Origin: Roseibium sp.
GTDB taxonomy: Bacteria; Pseudomonadota; Alphaproteobacteria; Rhizobiales; Stappiaceae
DNA: 64,000 nucleotides
Reading direction: 5' to 3'
Assembly (NCBI GenBank): GCA_017643925.1
Contig: JAEPML010000009.1
Coordinates: forward strand, 1 to 64,000
The translations under genes were made by a program, and so were the position numbers. The notes beneath the pieces were generated by a model that saw only the letters and a program-made list of their open reading frames with translations, did no database searches and was not told the DNA's origin. Shown here in pieces: positions 7,551 through 16,918 of the stretch. The first letter of the stretch is position 1. Each line of letters starts with the position of its first letter.

Positions 7551-8450
7551 TCACCAATCCGCGCTGACTTTTGCCAGTTCACTCACCAGGTAGTCGACAA
7601 ACACCCTGACCTTCGGCGCCAGGTTCCGCTTGGAGTTGTAGAGCGCATAGACATTGAGGTCGAAGGCGTTGAACTCGGTCAGGACAGGTTCGAGGGAGCC
7701 TTCGCGGATCTCGTCCCCGACGATGTAACCGGGGCAAAGCGCAATGCCCGCATCCGCCAGGACATAGGTCTTCACCGCCCGGGCGCTGTTGACCGAAAGG
7801 GCGCCGTCGACGGACAGGGAAATTCTTTCATTGTCGATCTTGAAGGGCCACGAGGTACCGTTTCGGAAGTTGCTGTCGATGATGCACTGGTGCCGGGCCA
7901 GGTCAGCCGGTTGCTGTGGGCGTCCATTGCTGTCGAGATAGGCCGGGGTGGCGCAGACATGGATCGGGGCAGGGGCAAGCTTTCTTGCGATCAGGCCCGA
8001 ACTCGGCAGATCACCGATGCGCAGCGCCACATCGAAACCTTCGTCGACCAGATCCACATGCCTGTCCGTCAGGCTGAGATCCAGGGTGACATCCCGGTAG
8101 CGCTCCCTGAATTTCGGCATCAGGGGCGCAATATACATCTCTCCGAATGTGGAGGGCGCTGTCACGCTGAGTTGGCCGCGCGGCTCTGCGACCTGGTTCT
8201 GCATCAGCGCTTCCAGTTCGTCGACATCCCCCAGAACCTGGACACAACGGTCGTGGAAGAGGCGTCCGGATTCCGTCAGGCTCAGACTGCGTGTGGTGCG
8301 GTTGAGCAAACGCGTTCCCAGGTGGTTTTCAAGAGCGAGCACCTTTTTGCTGGCCAGGGTCTTGGACGTGTCCAGCTTTTGCCCTGCCTTGGTGAAGGAA
8401 CCGGTCTCCACGACAGCCGCAAAGGCACGCATACATTCGATCAGATTCAT
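7551..8450 (-). CDS. LysR family transcriptional regulator
   Basis: 299 residues, the standard length: N-terminal winged helix (about 1-60, with FTKAGQKLDTSKTLASKKV) and a C-terminal effector-binding domain from about residue 90. It is divergent from doxX and the glutathionyl-hydroquinone reductase gene, so these are the likely targets; quinone or electrophile stress is a plausible signal but not shown. A dyad directly before its start codon (8452-8472) is a candidate operator, suggesting autorepression. Confidence 0.9.
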   Translation of the reverse strand: MNLIECMRAFAAVVETGSFTKAGQKLDTSKTLASKKVLALENHLGTRLLNRTTRSLSLTESGRLFHDRCVQVLGDVDELEALMQNQVAEPRGQLSVTAPSTFGEMYIAPLMPKFRERYRDVTLDLSLTDRHVDLVDEGFDVALRIGDLPSSGLIARKLAPAPIHVCATPAYLDSNGRPQQPADLARHQCIIDSNFRNGTSWPFKIDNERISLSVDGALSVNSARAVKTYVLADAGIALCPGYIVGDEIREGSLEPVLTEFNAFDLNVYALYNSKRNLAPKVRVFVDYLVSELAKVSADW

Positions 8451-8451
8451 A

Positions 8452-8472
8452 TTGTCTCCAAAATGGATACAA
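8452..8472. promoter_or_regulatory. Candidate LysR operator dyad
   Basis: Arms TTGTCTCC and GGATACAA, 7 of 8 pairing, separated by five bases. It lies one base before the lysR start codon and 81 bp before doxX, in the divergent promoter region. Confidence 0.45.
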
Positions 8473-8553
8473 AGCGTCTATATTGGCTATGTTTAAAAAC
8501 AATTATTCCTCAATTAACTCGTAAGGGCAACGGAAATTCGATCGAAGGAGAAC

Positions 8554-8985
8554 ATGATGATCGACGACAAGACCGCCCCTTACGCCGCATTTACCCTGCG
8601 GATTTCATTGGCAATTCTGTTTCTGGCCCATGCGGGACTGAAGTTTTTCGTTTTCACGCCCGCAGGCACAGCCGGTTTCTTTCAGTCGCTTGGCCTTCCG
8701 TCTGCACTCGCCTACGCCACGATCGGTGCTGAAGTGCTCGGGGCGGCACTCCTGATCGCGGGTCTTTATGTCCGCTATGTCAGCATCGCGCTGCTGCCCA
8801 TCCTGCTTGGCGCAATCTTCTTCGTGCACGGCCAGAACGGCTGGTTGTTTTCCAACGAGAATGGCGGCTGGGAGTTTCCCGCATTCTGGGCTGTGGCCCT
8901 GATCGTGCAAGCGCTGCTGGGCAACGGTGCCTTTGCACTAGCGCTGGGTACGGAAAATCAATTGCCCCGGCAACAAACCGCCTGA
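8554..8985 (+). CDS. DoxX family membrane protein
   Basis: 143 residues, four predicted membrane segments, with the family-typical opening RISLAILFLAHAGLKF and a second helix GAEVLGAALLIAGL. DoxX-family proteins sit in the cytoplasmic membrane and are often linked to quinone or thiol redox stress; the precise role is unknown. The start ATG 8554 follows AAGGAG by a few bases. It is followed 39 bp later by the glutathionyl-hydroquinone reductase gene, probably in one transcript, and faces the LysR gene. Confidence 0.85.
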   Translation: MMIDDKTAPYAAFTLRISLAILFLAHAGLKFFVFTPAGTAGFFQSLGLPSALAYATIGAEVLGAALLIAGLYVRYVSIALLPILLGAIFFVHGQNGWLFSNENGGWEFPAFWAVALIVQALLGNGAFALALGTENQLPRQQTA

Positions 8986-9024
8986 TCAGGTGTTGTATTT
9001 CAGTAAGCTTCAGGACGACAGACG

Positions 9025-10026
9025 ATGTTGAAGAACGGAAAGTGGAGTGCCGACTGGCACCCGTATCAAAAGAGCGACGAAACGGGACGTTTCGTGCGGC
9101 AGGTGTCCGGTTTTCGGTCCTGGCTTACCCCGGAAGGGGAAACGGGTCCCGAGGGACAGGCTTCGGTCAAGGCGGAAGCCGGCCGGTATCATCTTTATGT
9201 CAATTACATCTGCCCCTGGGCCAATCGCACGCTGATCGCCCGCAAGCTGAAAAAACTGGAAAGTCTCGTTTCCGTGTCTGTGCTGGAGCCGGTCATGAGC
9301 GACCAGGGGTGGCGCTTCGGAGACTTCCCGGGTTCAAGCGGAGCGGATCCGGAGCTGGGAGCGCGCTATCTCCACCAGATCTATACCCATGCCGATCCGG
9401 ACATGACCGGAAGAGCATCGGTTCCGGTCCTCTGGGACAAGCAGGAGCGCACGATCGTCAACAATGAATCCGCCGATATCCTGCGGATCTTCGACGAGGC
9501 CTTCGCGCACATGACCGGTGAAGCGCCAAGTCTGCGGCCCGCCGGCAAGCTTGCCGAGATCCAGTCGCTGAACCAGACGCTCTATGATGGCTTCAACAAC
9601 GGTGTCTACAAGGCCGGTTTTGCGCGCAGCCAGGAAGCCTACGAGGAAGCCGTCCGCACCGTTTTCAGAACACTGGATGCCATGGAAACCCGCTTGGCGG
9701 ATGGGCGTGCCTACCTGACGGGAGAGCGGATCGTTGAGAGCGATATTCGTTTCTACGTGACGCTTGTGAGGTTTGAGGCTGCCTATGCGGATCTCTTCAA
9801 GTGCAACCTGAAAGCCATCCGCGACTATGATCACGTCAGCCGGTATCTGGCACGGCTTTACAGCCACCCGGCCTTCGGCGAGACGACATATGTCGATCAC
9901 ATCAAGGCCGGTTACTATTCCATCAAGGCGCTGAACCCGAACGGGATCATTCCGGCAGGACCGGACCTGCCGTTCCTGCGCAGCCGGGTATCAAGCAGCT
10001 ACGTGCCTGAAAGTTCAGCCGCCTGA
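9025..10026 (+). CDS. Glutathionyl-hydroquinone reductase (Xi-class glutathione transferase)
   Basis: 333 residues, usual for YqjG/PcpF/Ecm4 proteins. Cys63 in YICPWANR is the family catalytic residue. The enzyme reductively removes glutathione from glutathionyl-hydroquinones, protecting against quinone adducts. An N-terminal thioredoxin fold is followed by the helical GST domain with YDGFNNGVYKAGFA. Co-directional with doxX and divergent from a LysR gene. Its last 12 bases overlap the 3' end of the convergent SMP-30 gene. Confidence 0.92.
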   Translation: MLKNGKWSADWHPYQKSDETGRFVRQVSGFRSWLTPEGETGPEGQASVKAEAGRYHLYVNYICPWANRTLIARKLKKLESLVSVSVLEPVMSDQGWRFGDFPGSSGADPELGARYLHQIYTHADPDMTGRASVPVLWDKQERTIVNNESADILRIFDEAFAHMTGEAPSLRPAGKLAEIQSLNQTLYDGFNNGVYKAGFARSQEAYEEAVRTVFRTLDAMETRLADGRAYLTGERIVESDIRFYVTLVRFEAAYADLFKCNLKAIRDYDHVSRYLARLYSHPAFGETTYVDHIKAGYYSIKALNPNGIIPAGPDLPFLRSRVSSSYVPESSAA

Positions 10027-10905
10027 AATCCTGAAGCGATTGGTCTTCAGGCCGGTCTGGCCATGGCCCTTTACAAGAAACAGCCCGCCAGACATTGTGT
10101 CAGGCTCGATTGCCGTCGCATCTGATGGCTGGCGGATGCTGGTGACCACAAGATGATCGAGATCCGGACCGCAGAAGCACGGCATGGTCGGCTTCTGGAC
10201 GGGCAATGTGATGGCATGGACCAGATTGCCGTCGGGGGCGAAACAGTTGAGAACACCCGCAGACACGCCTGCACTCCAGTAATTGCCACTTGCATCCACA
10301 GTTGCCCCATCCGGACGCCCGGTCTCGTTGGTCTGCTGGGCGAACAACATCTTGGCGCCAAGCGCGCCGCTTTGCGGTTCGAACGCATAGCATTCGATCC
10401 AGCCGGGCGACGTATCGGAGTGGTACATGTAAGCGCCATCCGGCGTCCAGGCGAGGCCGTTGGAACACATGAGCTCGTCCCGGATCTCGGCAACCTCGCC
10501 ACCGGCATCGACCCGGAAGAGACCTGCAATCGGATCACGCGGTGAATTGGTGTCCATGGTGCCGACCCAGAAGGCGCCGTCCGGGCCGACCTTGCCATCG
10601 TTCAAACGGGTGCTAACGACATCGGTCTGAACTTCGGCCAGAACCTCGCTGGAACCTGTCTTTGGGTCGAACAACAGGATCCGGTCCCACACGCTGACGA
10701 CCAGGCGGTCATCATCGGTGAGCCCGAACGAGCCGACCTCGTTGTCGAACTGCCAGGACGTGATCTCCCGGGTTCCCCAGTCCATCGACTGGATCGTGCG
10801 TCCCTGGATGTCGGTCCACAGAAGGCGGTTCTGTCGGTCATCCCAGGTCGGGCATTCGGCTAGCTGGTAGGTTGTGTCGAGAAAACGGGTAATCGTGTGG
10901 GACAC
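10015..10905 (-). CDS. SMP-30/gluconolactonase/LRE family protein
   Basis: 296 residues forming a six-bladed beta-propeller of the SMP-30 family. Metal-binding motifs are visible: an early Glu (AECPTW), the Asn in LNDGKVGPDGAFWVGTMD, SNGLAW, and HSDTSPG. Family members hydrolyse sugar lactones. GTG at 10905 was chosen with AAGGAACC ahead of it. Because no 6-phosphogluconolactonase (pgl) lies in the Entner-Doudoroff cluster here, this lactonase is worth noting, though its neighbours give no pathway. Confidence 0.88.
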   Translation of the reverse strand: MSHTITRFLDTTYQLAECPTWDDRQNRLLWTDIQGRTIQSMDWGTREITSWQFDNEVGSFGLTDDDRLVVSVWDRILLFDPKTGSSEVLAEVQTDVVSTRLNDGKVGPDGAFWVGTMDTNSPRDPIAGLFRVDAGGEVAEIRDELMCSNGLAWTPDGAYMYHSDTSPGWIECYAFEPQSGALGAKMLFAQQTNETGRPDGATVDASGNYWSAGVSAGVLNCFAPDGNLVHAITLPVQKPTMPCFCGPDLDHLVVTSIRQPSDATAIEPDTMSGGLFLVKGHGQTGLKTNRFRISGG

Positions 10906-11051
10906 CAGAGCGGGTTCCTTGAAAGGTCAAGTCGTCGAATTGGTGCGGACTATAGCGGGGGATGCGGCGAACGTCGACTGTCTTGGAACGCTCGAAAGCA
11001 GTTCGCGGGCCGGAATGTCGCGGCAGTGGTCGCAGGGACGCAGTTGACACC

Positions 11052-11516
11052 TTATTCGCCGAGGGGAATGGCCGTACGTTTCACGATCGGCCGGATTGCG
11101 AAGGACGACTTCATGCGCAGGACACCGGGCAATTGGGCAAGGTGATCCCGGTGGATGCGCTCGAAATCAACGGGATCTTCCGCCGTCAGCCTGAGAATGT
11201 AGTCGGCGTCCCCGGCCATCAGGAAACACTCCATGATTTCATCCGAGCGCGCCACGGCGCGTTCGAAATTCTCCAGGGTTTCCTTGGACTGTCCGGTCAG
11301 GGAAATCTCGACGAAGACATCCATGCGCCGTCCCAGCTTTCGTTGATCGAGCAACGCCACGTAATCCTCGATGATGCCGGCCTCCTCCAGCGCACGGACC
11401 CGTCTGAGACAGGCAGAGGCAGACAGCCCGACCGTGTCTGCCAGATCGGCGTTGGCAATACGGCCGTCGGCTTGCAGCACATTCAGGATCTTTCGGTCAA
11501 GACGGTCGAGTTTCAT
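11052..11516 (-). CDS. Lrp/AsnC family regulator, probable AldR
   Basis: 154 residues from ATG 11516: N-terminal helix-turn-helix (KLDRLDRKILNVLQADGRI, then SASACLRRVRALE) and a C-terminal RAM ligand-binding domain that senses amino acids. An in-frame GTG at 11531 would add five residues. It is divergent from alanine dehydrogenase, the classic partner of AldR-type regulators that activate ald when alanine is present. The AT-rich 184-bp gap holds TATTCGAATA at 11565-11574, a perfect 10-bp palindrome that could be part of the binding region. Confidence 0.9.
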   Translation of the reverse strand: MKLDRLDRKILNVLQADGRIANADLADTVGLSASACLRRVRALEEAGIIEDYVALLDQRKLGRRMDVFVEISLTGQSKETLENFERAVARSDEIMECFLMAGDADYILRLTAEDPVDFERIHRDHLAQLPGVLRMKSSFAIRPIVKRTAIPLGE

Positions 11517-11699
11517 TATGTTGCACCGCACATATTGCAGATTTGTAATATATGTTTCGCATAATATTCGAATAAATTTAGATTTGGCGCAAGAATATTG
11601 TTTTTATGGCTGTTTCCAGATAGCGGAACGCAAGCACATTCGACGCATTGAGGCGTAGACTTGGAAACAATCAATACCGCTTCCAGAGGAGATGTGGAC
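11517..11699. promoter_or_regulatory. Divergent lrp/ald promoter region
   Basis: 183 bp, markedly AT-rich against the surroundings, with a perfect palindrome TATTCGAATA (11565-11574) and a looser dyad CATATTGCAG/TAATATATG just left of it. This is where Lrp-type binding to both promoters would be expected. Confidence 0.5.
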
Positions 11700-12839
11700 A
11701 TGCGCATTGGTGTACCCAAGGAAATCAAGAACCACGAATACCGTGTCGGCCTGACCCCGGACAGTGTCCACGAGATGATTGCCCACGACCATGAGGTTGT
11801 CGTGGAAACCAATGCCGGTGCCGGCATTGGCGCCAGCGATGCTGACTACGAGGCTGCCGGTGCCAAGATCCTGCCGACGGCCAAGGACGTTTTCGATGCG
11901 GCCCAGATGATCGTCAAGGTCAAGGAGCCCCAGGCTGTCGAGCGCGCCATGCTGCGTCCGGACCATATCCTCTTCACCTACCTGCATCTGGCACCCGATG
12001 CCCCCCAGACCGAAGATCTGGTCAAGTCCGGTGCAACCTGCATTGCCTATGAAACGGTTGTCGACGACAAAGGCGGACTTCCGCTCCTGGTTCCGATGTC
12101 CCAGGTTGCCGGTCGTCTGTCCGTGATCGCAGGTGCCAAGGCCCTCGAAAAGGCCCATGGTGGCTCCGGCACATTGGTTGGTGGCGTGCCGGGCGTTGAG
12201 CCTGCAAAGGTTGTTGTCATCGGCGGCGGGGTCGTCGGTTCCCATGCGATCACCATGGCCATTGGCCTTGGCGCGGATGTGACCGTTCTGGACCGCAACA
12301 CCGCAGTGCTCGGCAATCTTGCCCAGACCTTTGGTCCGGCGCTCAAGACGGTCTATTCCACCAAGTCCGCTCTCGAAAAGCACGTCCTGGAAGCCGACAT
12401 GGTCGTCGGCGCGGTTCTGGTTGCCGGTGCGGCCGCGCCGAAGCTGGTTTCTGCGGATCTCGTCAGCCGGATGAAGCCGGGCTCCGTGCTCGTTGATGTG
12501 GCGATCGACCAGGGCGGTTGCTTCGAGACTTCGAAGGCAACGACCCATTCCGAGCCGACCTACATCATCGACGATGTCGTGCACTACTGCGTTGCCAACA
12601 TGCCGGGCGCTGTTCCGCGGACATCCACTTATGCGCTCAACAACGCGACCCTGCCATTTGCCCTCGCTCTGGCTGACAAGGGTGCGAAGCAGGCGCTTCT
12701 GGACGATCCGAACTTCCTGCCGGGACTGAACGTCATTGGCGGTCAGGTGACCTGCGAAGCCGTCGCGACCGCGCTGGGCTATGACTATGTCGACCCGAAA
12801 GTGGCTCTCGAACAGCAGGACGCCAGCCAGGCAGCCTGA
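11700..12839 (+). CDS. ald: Alanine dehydrogenase
   Basis: 379 residues. The NAD-dependent enzyme interconverts L-alanine with pyruvate and ammonia. Visible motifs are [18 protein letters not shown] at the N-terminus, the substrate/catalytic segment FTYLHLAPD, and the Rossmann loop [14 protein letters not shown] 11700 follows AGAGGAGA at good spacing; the frame is open for 13 more codons upstream but that extension is not needed. Divergent Lrp-type regulator upstream, strong terminator downstream, so it is monocistronic. Confidence 0.96.
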   Translation: MRIGVPKEIKNHEYRVGLTPDSVHEMIAHDHEVVVETNAGAGIGASDADYEAAGAKILPTAKDVFDAAQMIVKVKEPQAVERAMLRPDHILFTYLHLAPDAPQTEDLVKSGATCIAYETVVDDKGGLPLLVPMSQVAGRLSVIAGAKALEKAHGGSGTLVGGVPGVEPAKVVVIGGGVVGSHAITMAIGLGADVTVLDRNTAVLGNLAQTFGPALKTVYSTKSALEKHVLEADMVVGAVLVAGAAAPKLVSADLVSRMKPGSVLVDVAIDQGGCFETSKATTHSEPTYIIDDVVHYCVANMPGAVPRTSTYALNNATLPFALALADKGAKQALLDDPNFLPGLNVIGGQVTCEAVATALGYDYVDPKVALEQQDASQAA

Positions 12840-12862
12840 GGTCGAGTTCTGAAATCAAGCGT

Positions 12863-12895
12863 AAAGGCCGGTCGGATCGACCGGCCTTTTTCGTT
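12863..12895 (+). terminator. Rho-independent terminator of ald
   Basis: 12-bp stem AAAGGCCGGTCG/CGACCGGCCTTT with a 3-base loop, the 3' arm running into TTTTTC. Confidence 0.85.
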
Positions 12896-12930
12896 TCTTG
12901 CAAGCGCCGATGACGCGGAAGTTTCGGCCT

Positions 12931-13962
12931 TCAGGTATTCGGCATGGCCTGCATGCTGTTTTGAGCGCTCACCAACCCTTGCACGGTCCCGGGGTCAGCG
13001 GGTTTGAGTTTGCGCTCCGGCCGCCCTTCCAGAATTGCAGCGACATCATGAAGGACAAATTCCCCGATCAGCTGTCGACTTCCCGGTACGGCTGCGGCAC
13101 GGTGCGGTGACAGGATCACGTTGCGGGATTGCCTCAATGGATCCGTTTGCAGCAGGGGTTCTTCGGGGAAGACATCCGTTGCAACGACAATGCGGCCCGC
13201 TTCGGCTGCCGAAACCAGTGCCGGGAAGTCGGCACACCAGGCGCGGCTGATGAGGACGACCAGTGCGCCGGGTTGCAGTCGACTGATCAGTTCCGCGCTC
13301 AATAGCCCGCGCGTGTCCTCGGACGGCACAGCGGCGACGACAATGATGCGGGAGTGTGCAATCAGTTCTTCCAGATCGCAGAAACGCACGTCCTCGGTGC
13401 TTTCGCTGATATAGGGGTCATAGGCCCGCACCTTTGGTGAGAACGGGGCCATGAGCCGATGCGTTTCCCGCGATATCTGGCCGTATCCGATGAAGCCGAC
13501 GCTCTGGTTGAACAAGGTGAAGTCGCGGTCTTCGCGATCGTCCAGCCAGCGTTCAGCTCCGCGCCGGAAAGCTTCATGTTCAAACACCAGTCCGCGACCT
13601 GCACCCAGGATCATGGCCATCGTCATTTCGGCGACCGAATTGCGAAAGCCCGGAGAGCAGGAAAGCACTTCGATGCCCCTCGCAAAACAGGCACTGTAAT
13701 CCAGACCCTCGCGAAACGCGCCGGAGACCTCGATCGTCGCGCGCAAGTTGGGGGCATTGCCGAGTTCAGCTGCCGTGAGCTCCGGCTTTGCTGCAACATA
13801 GAAGCCGGCTTCGGGCAACAGGTCTTTCACACGCTCGCGCGGCATCGGCCAGTTCTGTCCTCCGCGAACATCACACATGTCGCAAAGCGCATCGAAAGTC
13901 TCGGGGCGAAAAAGTTCCTCGAGCTTTCGGAAGTGCTGATCGAGAATAAGCATCGGTTTCAT
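12931..13962 (-). CDS. D-isomer-specific 2-hydroxyacid dehydrogenase family protein
   Basis: 343 residues. The NAD-binding core has VGFIGYGQISRETH; the catalytic triad appears as Arg in SRAWC, Glu in FPEEP and His in SPHRAA. Such enzymes reduce 2-oxoacids or oxidise 2-hydroxyacids, but some act on modified sugars. It is the last gene of the leftward sugar operon, three bases after the ATPase stop, so it probably acts on a product of the imported sugar. The substrate cannot be read from the sequence. Confidence 0.88.
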   Translation of the reverse strand: MKPMLILDQHFRKLEELFRPETFDALCDMCDVRGGQNWPMPRERVKDLLPEAGFYVAAKPELTAAELGNAPNLRATIEVSGAFREGLDYSACFARGIEVLSCSPGFRNSVAEMTMAMILGAGRGLVFEHEAFRRGAERWLDDREDRDFTLFNQSVGFIGYGQISRETHRLMAPFSPKVRAYDPYISESTEDVRFCDLEELIAHSRIIVVAAVPSEDTRGLLSAELISRLQPGALVVLISRAWCADFPALVSAAEAGRIVVATDVFPEEPLLQTDPLRQSRNVILSPHRAAAVPGSRQLIGEFVLHDVAAILEGRPERKLKPADPGTVQGLVSAQNSMQAMPNT

Positions 13963-13965
13963 GGG

Positions 13966-15054
13966 TCAGGCCGCAGTCCGCGCAGTTTCGGCCGGAGACG
14001 CAAACAGGTGGGCGCGTTCCGGATCAAAACCGAGCTCTATCGCCTGACCGGGCTCAAAGACCCTGTCTTCGGCAAGGGAGACCAGCATGCGTGTGCCGTC
14101 CTTCAGGGCGACATCGACCACCGTCTCAATACCGAGGCGTTCGGCCAGCGTGACATTGCCCGAGAGCACACCGCCTGTCTCGACAGGGTGGAGATCCTGC
14201 GGACGGATCCCCATCGTCACGCGCCCCGAGCCAGGCAAGCCGTCGCGCCAGGCTGGTGCGGCAAATTCTGAGACGAGCTCAGATGATACCCGGGCATGGC
14301 TGCTGCTTCTGTCGGTGATTTCCACGTCCAGGAAGTTCATGGACGGTGCCCCGATAAAGCCGGCGACAAAAAGGTTCTTCGGCTTGTGATAAAGATCCAT
14401 TGGAGCACCGATCTGCTGGACGTAACCGTCCTTGAGTACCACGATCTTGTCGGCGAGTGTCATGGCCTCGACCTGGTCGTGCGTCACGTAGACCATGGTC
14501 GCGCCGAGCGATTTGTGGAGCTTGCCGATCTCGATGCGCATATCCAGGCGCAAGGCGGCGTCGAGATTTGACAAGGGTTCATCGAACAGGAACACCTCCG
14601 GGTTTCGGACAATGGCACGGCCGATGGCAACGCGCTGCCGCTGCCCACCCGAGAGCTGACTGGGCCGGCGGTCCAGCAGGTGCTCCATCTGAAGGATGCG
14701 CGCCGCCTCATTGACCTTGGCTTCCTTCTCCGCTTTCGAAGCGCCGGCGATCGTCAGGCCAAAAGCCACGTTTTCGCGAACGGTCATGTGCGGGAAGATG
14801 GCGTAGGACTGGAACACCATGGCAATTCCGCGCTCCGAAGGCTGGATATGGTTCACGACCTGGCCGCCGATTTCCAGCGTGCCGCCGGTGATATCCTCCA
14901 ATCCCGCGATCATCCGAAGCAGCGTGGATTTCCCGCAGCCGGACGGACCGACAAAGACCACGAATTCTCCATCCTTGATCTCGATGTCGACGCCCTTGAT
15001 GACGTCCACCGAGCCGTAGCTCTTTTCGATGCCTTTGAGCAGAACATCTGCCAT
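13966..15054 (-). CDS. Sugar ABC transporter ATPase (MalK/UgpC type)
   Basis: 362 residues: nucleotide-binding domain with Walker A GPSGCGKST, signature LSGGQRQRVAIGRAI, Walker B VFLFDEPLSNLD and switch THDQ, followed by a C-terminal TOBE/MalK-type regulatory domain from about residue 240. It powers import by the two permeases encoded upstream. Start ATG 15054 follows GGGAGGAACA. Located between the glycosidase and dehydrogenase genes of the same operon. Confidence 0.95.
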   Translation of the reverse strand: MADVLLKGIEKSYGSVDVIKGVDIEIKDGEFVVFVGPSGCGKSTLLRMIAGLEDITGGTLEIGGQVVNHIQPSERGIAMVFQSYAIFPHMTVRENVAFGLTIAGASKAEKEAKVNEAARILQMEHLLDRRPSQLSGGQRQRVAIGRAIVRNPEVFLFDEPLSNLDAALRLDMRIEIGKLHKSLGATMVYVTHDQVEAMTLADKIVVLKDGYVQQIGAPMDLYHKPKNLFVAGFIGAPSMNFLDVEITDRSSSHARVSSELVSEFAAPAWRDGLPGSGRVTMGIRPQDLHPVETGGVLSGNVTLAERLGIETVVDVALKDGTRMLVSLAEDRVFEPGQAIELGFDPERAHLFASPAETARTAA

Positions 15055-15068
15055 TGGATTGTTCCTCC

Positions 15069-16037
15069 CTATCCGGTTTCTGCGAGTGTCAGGCGTCCGT
15101 CCTGAGTCGCAATGACATCTGCCGGATTGTCGATTACACCTTGGAAAAGCCCTGTTTCGGGATCGTCCATGAGAAATCCCATGAGTTTCATTTTACCACC
15201 GGCTTCAACGATCCTGGCGGCGTAGCGATTGGCCGGTTCTGCTCCATCGAGCATTGGACCGGGGGCAACCCGCCAGGGCCCGCGCGGCCCGTCACCTGTC
15301 AGGTAATGTGTGCCCGTCATTGGGGTGCCAATCCGGTCACGCGCCTCTTCCGACCAGAACCTTGCCGCGGTACAGAACAGGCAATACCAGCGCCCGTCAT
15401 GTTCAAACACCTGAGGCACTTCCAGTTCGCCAAAGCCACCGGTGTAGATCGGGTCCTGCAATTCCCAGTGATAAAGATCGTCCGACGTTGCAAACCCTAT
15501 CGCACCGGCGTCCAGCCTGCCCGATACCCGGGCGTCCCGCGCGGTGAAATACATCAACCAGCCATCGCTATCCGGATCACGGATGACCCATGGATCTCGG
15601 AATGTCCGGTCGTGCCATCGTCCGCTCTGGTATTCCTCGTATCGGTCGTCCCGGTCCAGAACGAGGCCGGAACCGACCCTTTTCCAGCTGTGCAGGTCGC
15701 TGGAGACGGCATGCCCCAGTTTCTGGTGCTTGCCCTCATCGGCCCGGCTCGTTCCGGTGTAAAAGAGGTGCCAAGAGCCGTCGTTGCCTTTGACGACTGA
15801 GCCGGTCCAGGTTGTGTAGTCGTCCCAGGCCGGTGACTCGGCAGGCGCAAAGCAGGTTCCAAGATGGTCCCAGTTCACCAGGTCGCGGCTGGTGGCGTGC
15901 CCGTAAGAGACATTCCAGTGGCGGAGTTCCGGATCACCAATGCTCTTGGGGGCCTGCAGGTAGAAACAATGCCAGAAATCGCCGTCCTGCACGTACCAGC
16001 TGTCCCAGATCCACTTGTCTTTCAGCGCCAGCACCAT
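15069..16037 (-). CDS. GH68/GH32-like (clan J) glycoside hydrolase, cytoplasmic
   Basis: 322 residues with no signal peptide. The motif set is that of clan GH-J five-bladed propellers: WDSW (candidate nucleophile Asp12), TWTGS (77-80), FRDP (Asp148, transition-state stabiliser) and GELEVPQV (candidate acid/base Glu206). WDSW is characteristic of GH68 levansucrases, while the size is small even for GH32 and the C-terminal domain is absent. Expected action is on a beta-fructoside such as sucrose, inside the cell after uptake by the operon's ABC transporter. The start overlaps the permease stop as TGATG. Substrate is inferred; a GH43- or GH130-like activity is the main alternative. Confidence 0.7.
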   Translation of the reverse strand: MVLALKDKWIWDSWYVQDGDFWHCFYLQAPKSIGDPELRHWNVSYGHATSRDLVNWDHLGTCFAPAESPAWDDYTTWTGSVVKGNDGSWHLFYTGTSRADEGKHQKLGHAVSSDLHSWKRVGSGLVLDRDDRYEEYQSGRWHDRTFRDPWVIRDPDSDGWLMYFTARDARVSGRLDAGAIGFATSDDLYHWELQDPIYTGGFGELEVPQVFEHDGRWYCLFCTAARFWSEEARDRIGTPMTGTHYLTGDGPRGPWRVAPGPMLDGAEPANRYAARIVEAGGKMKLMGFLMDDPETGLFQGVIDNPADVIATQDGRLTLAETG

Positions 16038-16918
16038 CAGCCCTTGACCCCCGTTGAGGCCACCGAGGCGATGAAGGCGCGCTGCAGGGACAGGTAGAAG
16101 GCGAGGACCGGGACGGTGATGATGGTCAGATAGGCCATCACTTCACCCCATGGCACGTTGAGTTGGTCGGTGAAATACCCGAGCCCGACCATGACAGGCC
16201 GGATTTCCTCGGCCTGAACCACCATCAAGGGCCACAGATACTGGTTGTACATGAACAGGAACTTCAGGATTGCAGCGGTAGCGATGACCGGTCCGGAGAG
16301 CGGCAGCACAACCTTTCGATAGACGAACCACCAGCTGGCACCTTCCACGCGGCTTGCCTCGATAAGCTCGCGCGGCAGATCCTTGAAATACTGCACGAAC
16401 AGGAAGATCGACAGGCCGTCGGCAACGAAGGGTATGATCTGGACACGGTAGGTGTTCAACCAGCCGATCTCGAACCCGCCGGTGCCGATCCACGGCAGTT
16501 GCGATGCCATGAGCAGCAAGGGAATGAAGATGCTTTCATAGGGAATGATCAGCGTGGCCAGAAGCACCGAGAAGATGAAACCGCGCCCGCTCCAGTCGAG
16601 AAAGACAAACGCGAAGGCAGCCAGCGAGCAGACGAACAGGGCCAGGATCACGGTAATGCCGGTAACCAGGACCGAATTGAAGACAAAGACCCCGATGGGT
16701 GCGCGCTCAAAGGCGGCGAAGTAGTTGTTCAGGGAGATGTCACCGACCGGCAGAAAAGCCCTGAGGCTGTCGGTGTCGCTGAGGAGTTGCTGGTCCGGTT
16801 TCAGCGACGACATCGCCATGAACAGCAGCGGAAACACGAAGATGACCGCAACAAGCACCAGCACGGCATAACGTGCCCCAAGCCTCAGTCCTCGATTGTC
16901 AGCAGATACCACGGCCAT
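16037..16918 (-). CDS. Sugar ABC transporter permease (MalG type)
   Basis: 293 residues, six membrane segments, with the permease loop EASRVEGASWWFVYRKVVLPLSGP (EAA motif) that docks on the ATPase. It forms the membrane channel with the MalF-type partner. Both ends overlap neighbours as TGATG, indicating tight translational coupling in the lacI-SBP-permease-permease-glycosidase-ATPase-dehydrogenase operon. Confidence 0.95.
   Translation of the reverse strand: MAVVSADNRGLRLGARYAVLVLVAVIFVFPLLFMAMSSLKPDQQLLSDTDSLRAFLPVGDISLNNYFAAFERAPIGVFVFNSVLVTGITVILALFVCSLAAFAFVFLDWSGRGFIFSVLLATLIIPYESIFIPLLLMASQLPWIGTGGFEIGWLNTYRVQIIPFVADGLSIFLFVQYFKDLPRELIEASRVEGASWWFVYRKVVLPLSGPVIATAAILKFLFMYNQYLWPLMVVQAEEIRPVMVGLGYFTDQLNVPWGEVMAYLTIITVPVLAFYLSLQRAFIASVASTGVKG

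Noticed and set aside
11604-12584. Leftward open frame of 326 codons opposite ald
   Set aside because: Antisense shadow of alanine dehydrogenase, no ribosome site and His/Gly-rich composition typical of a shadow frame.
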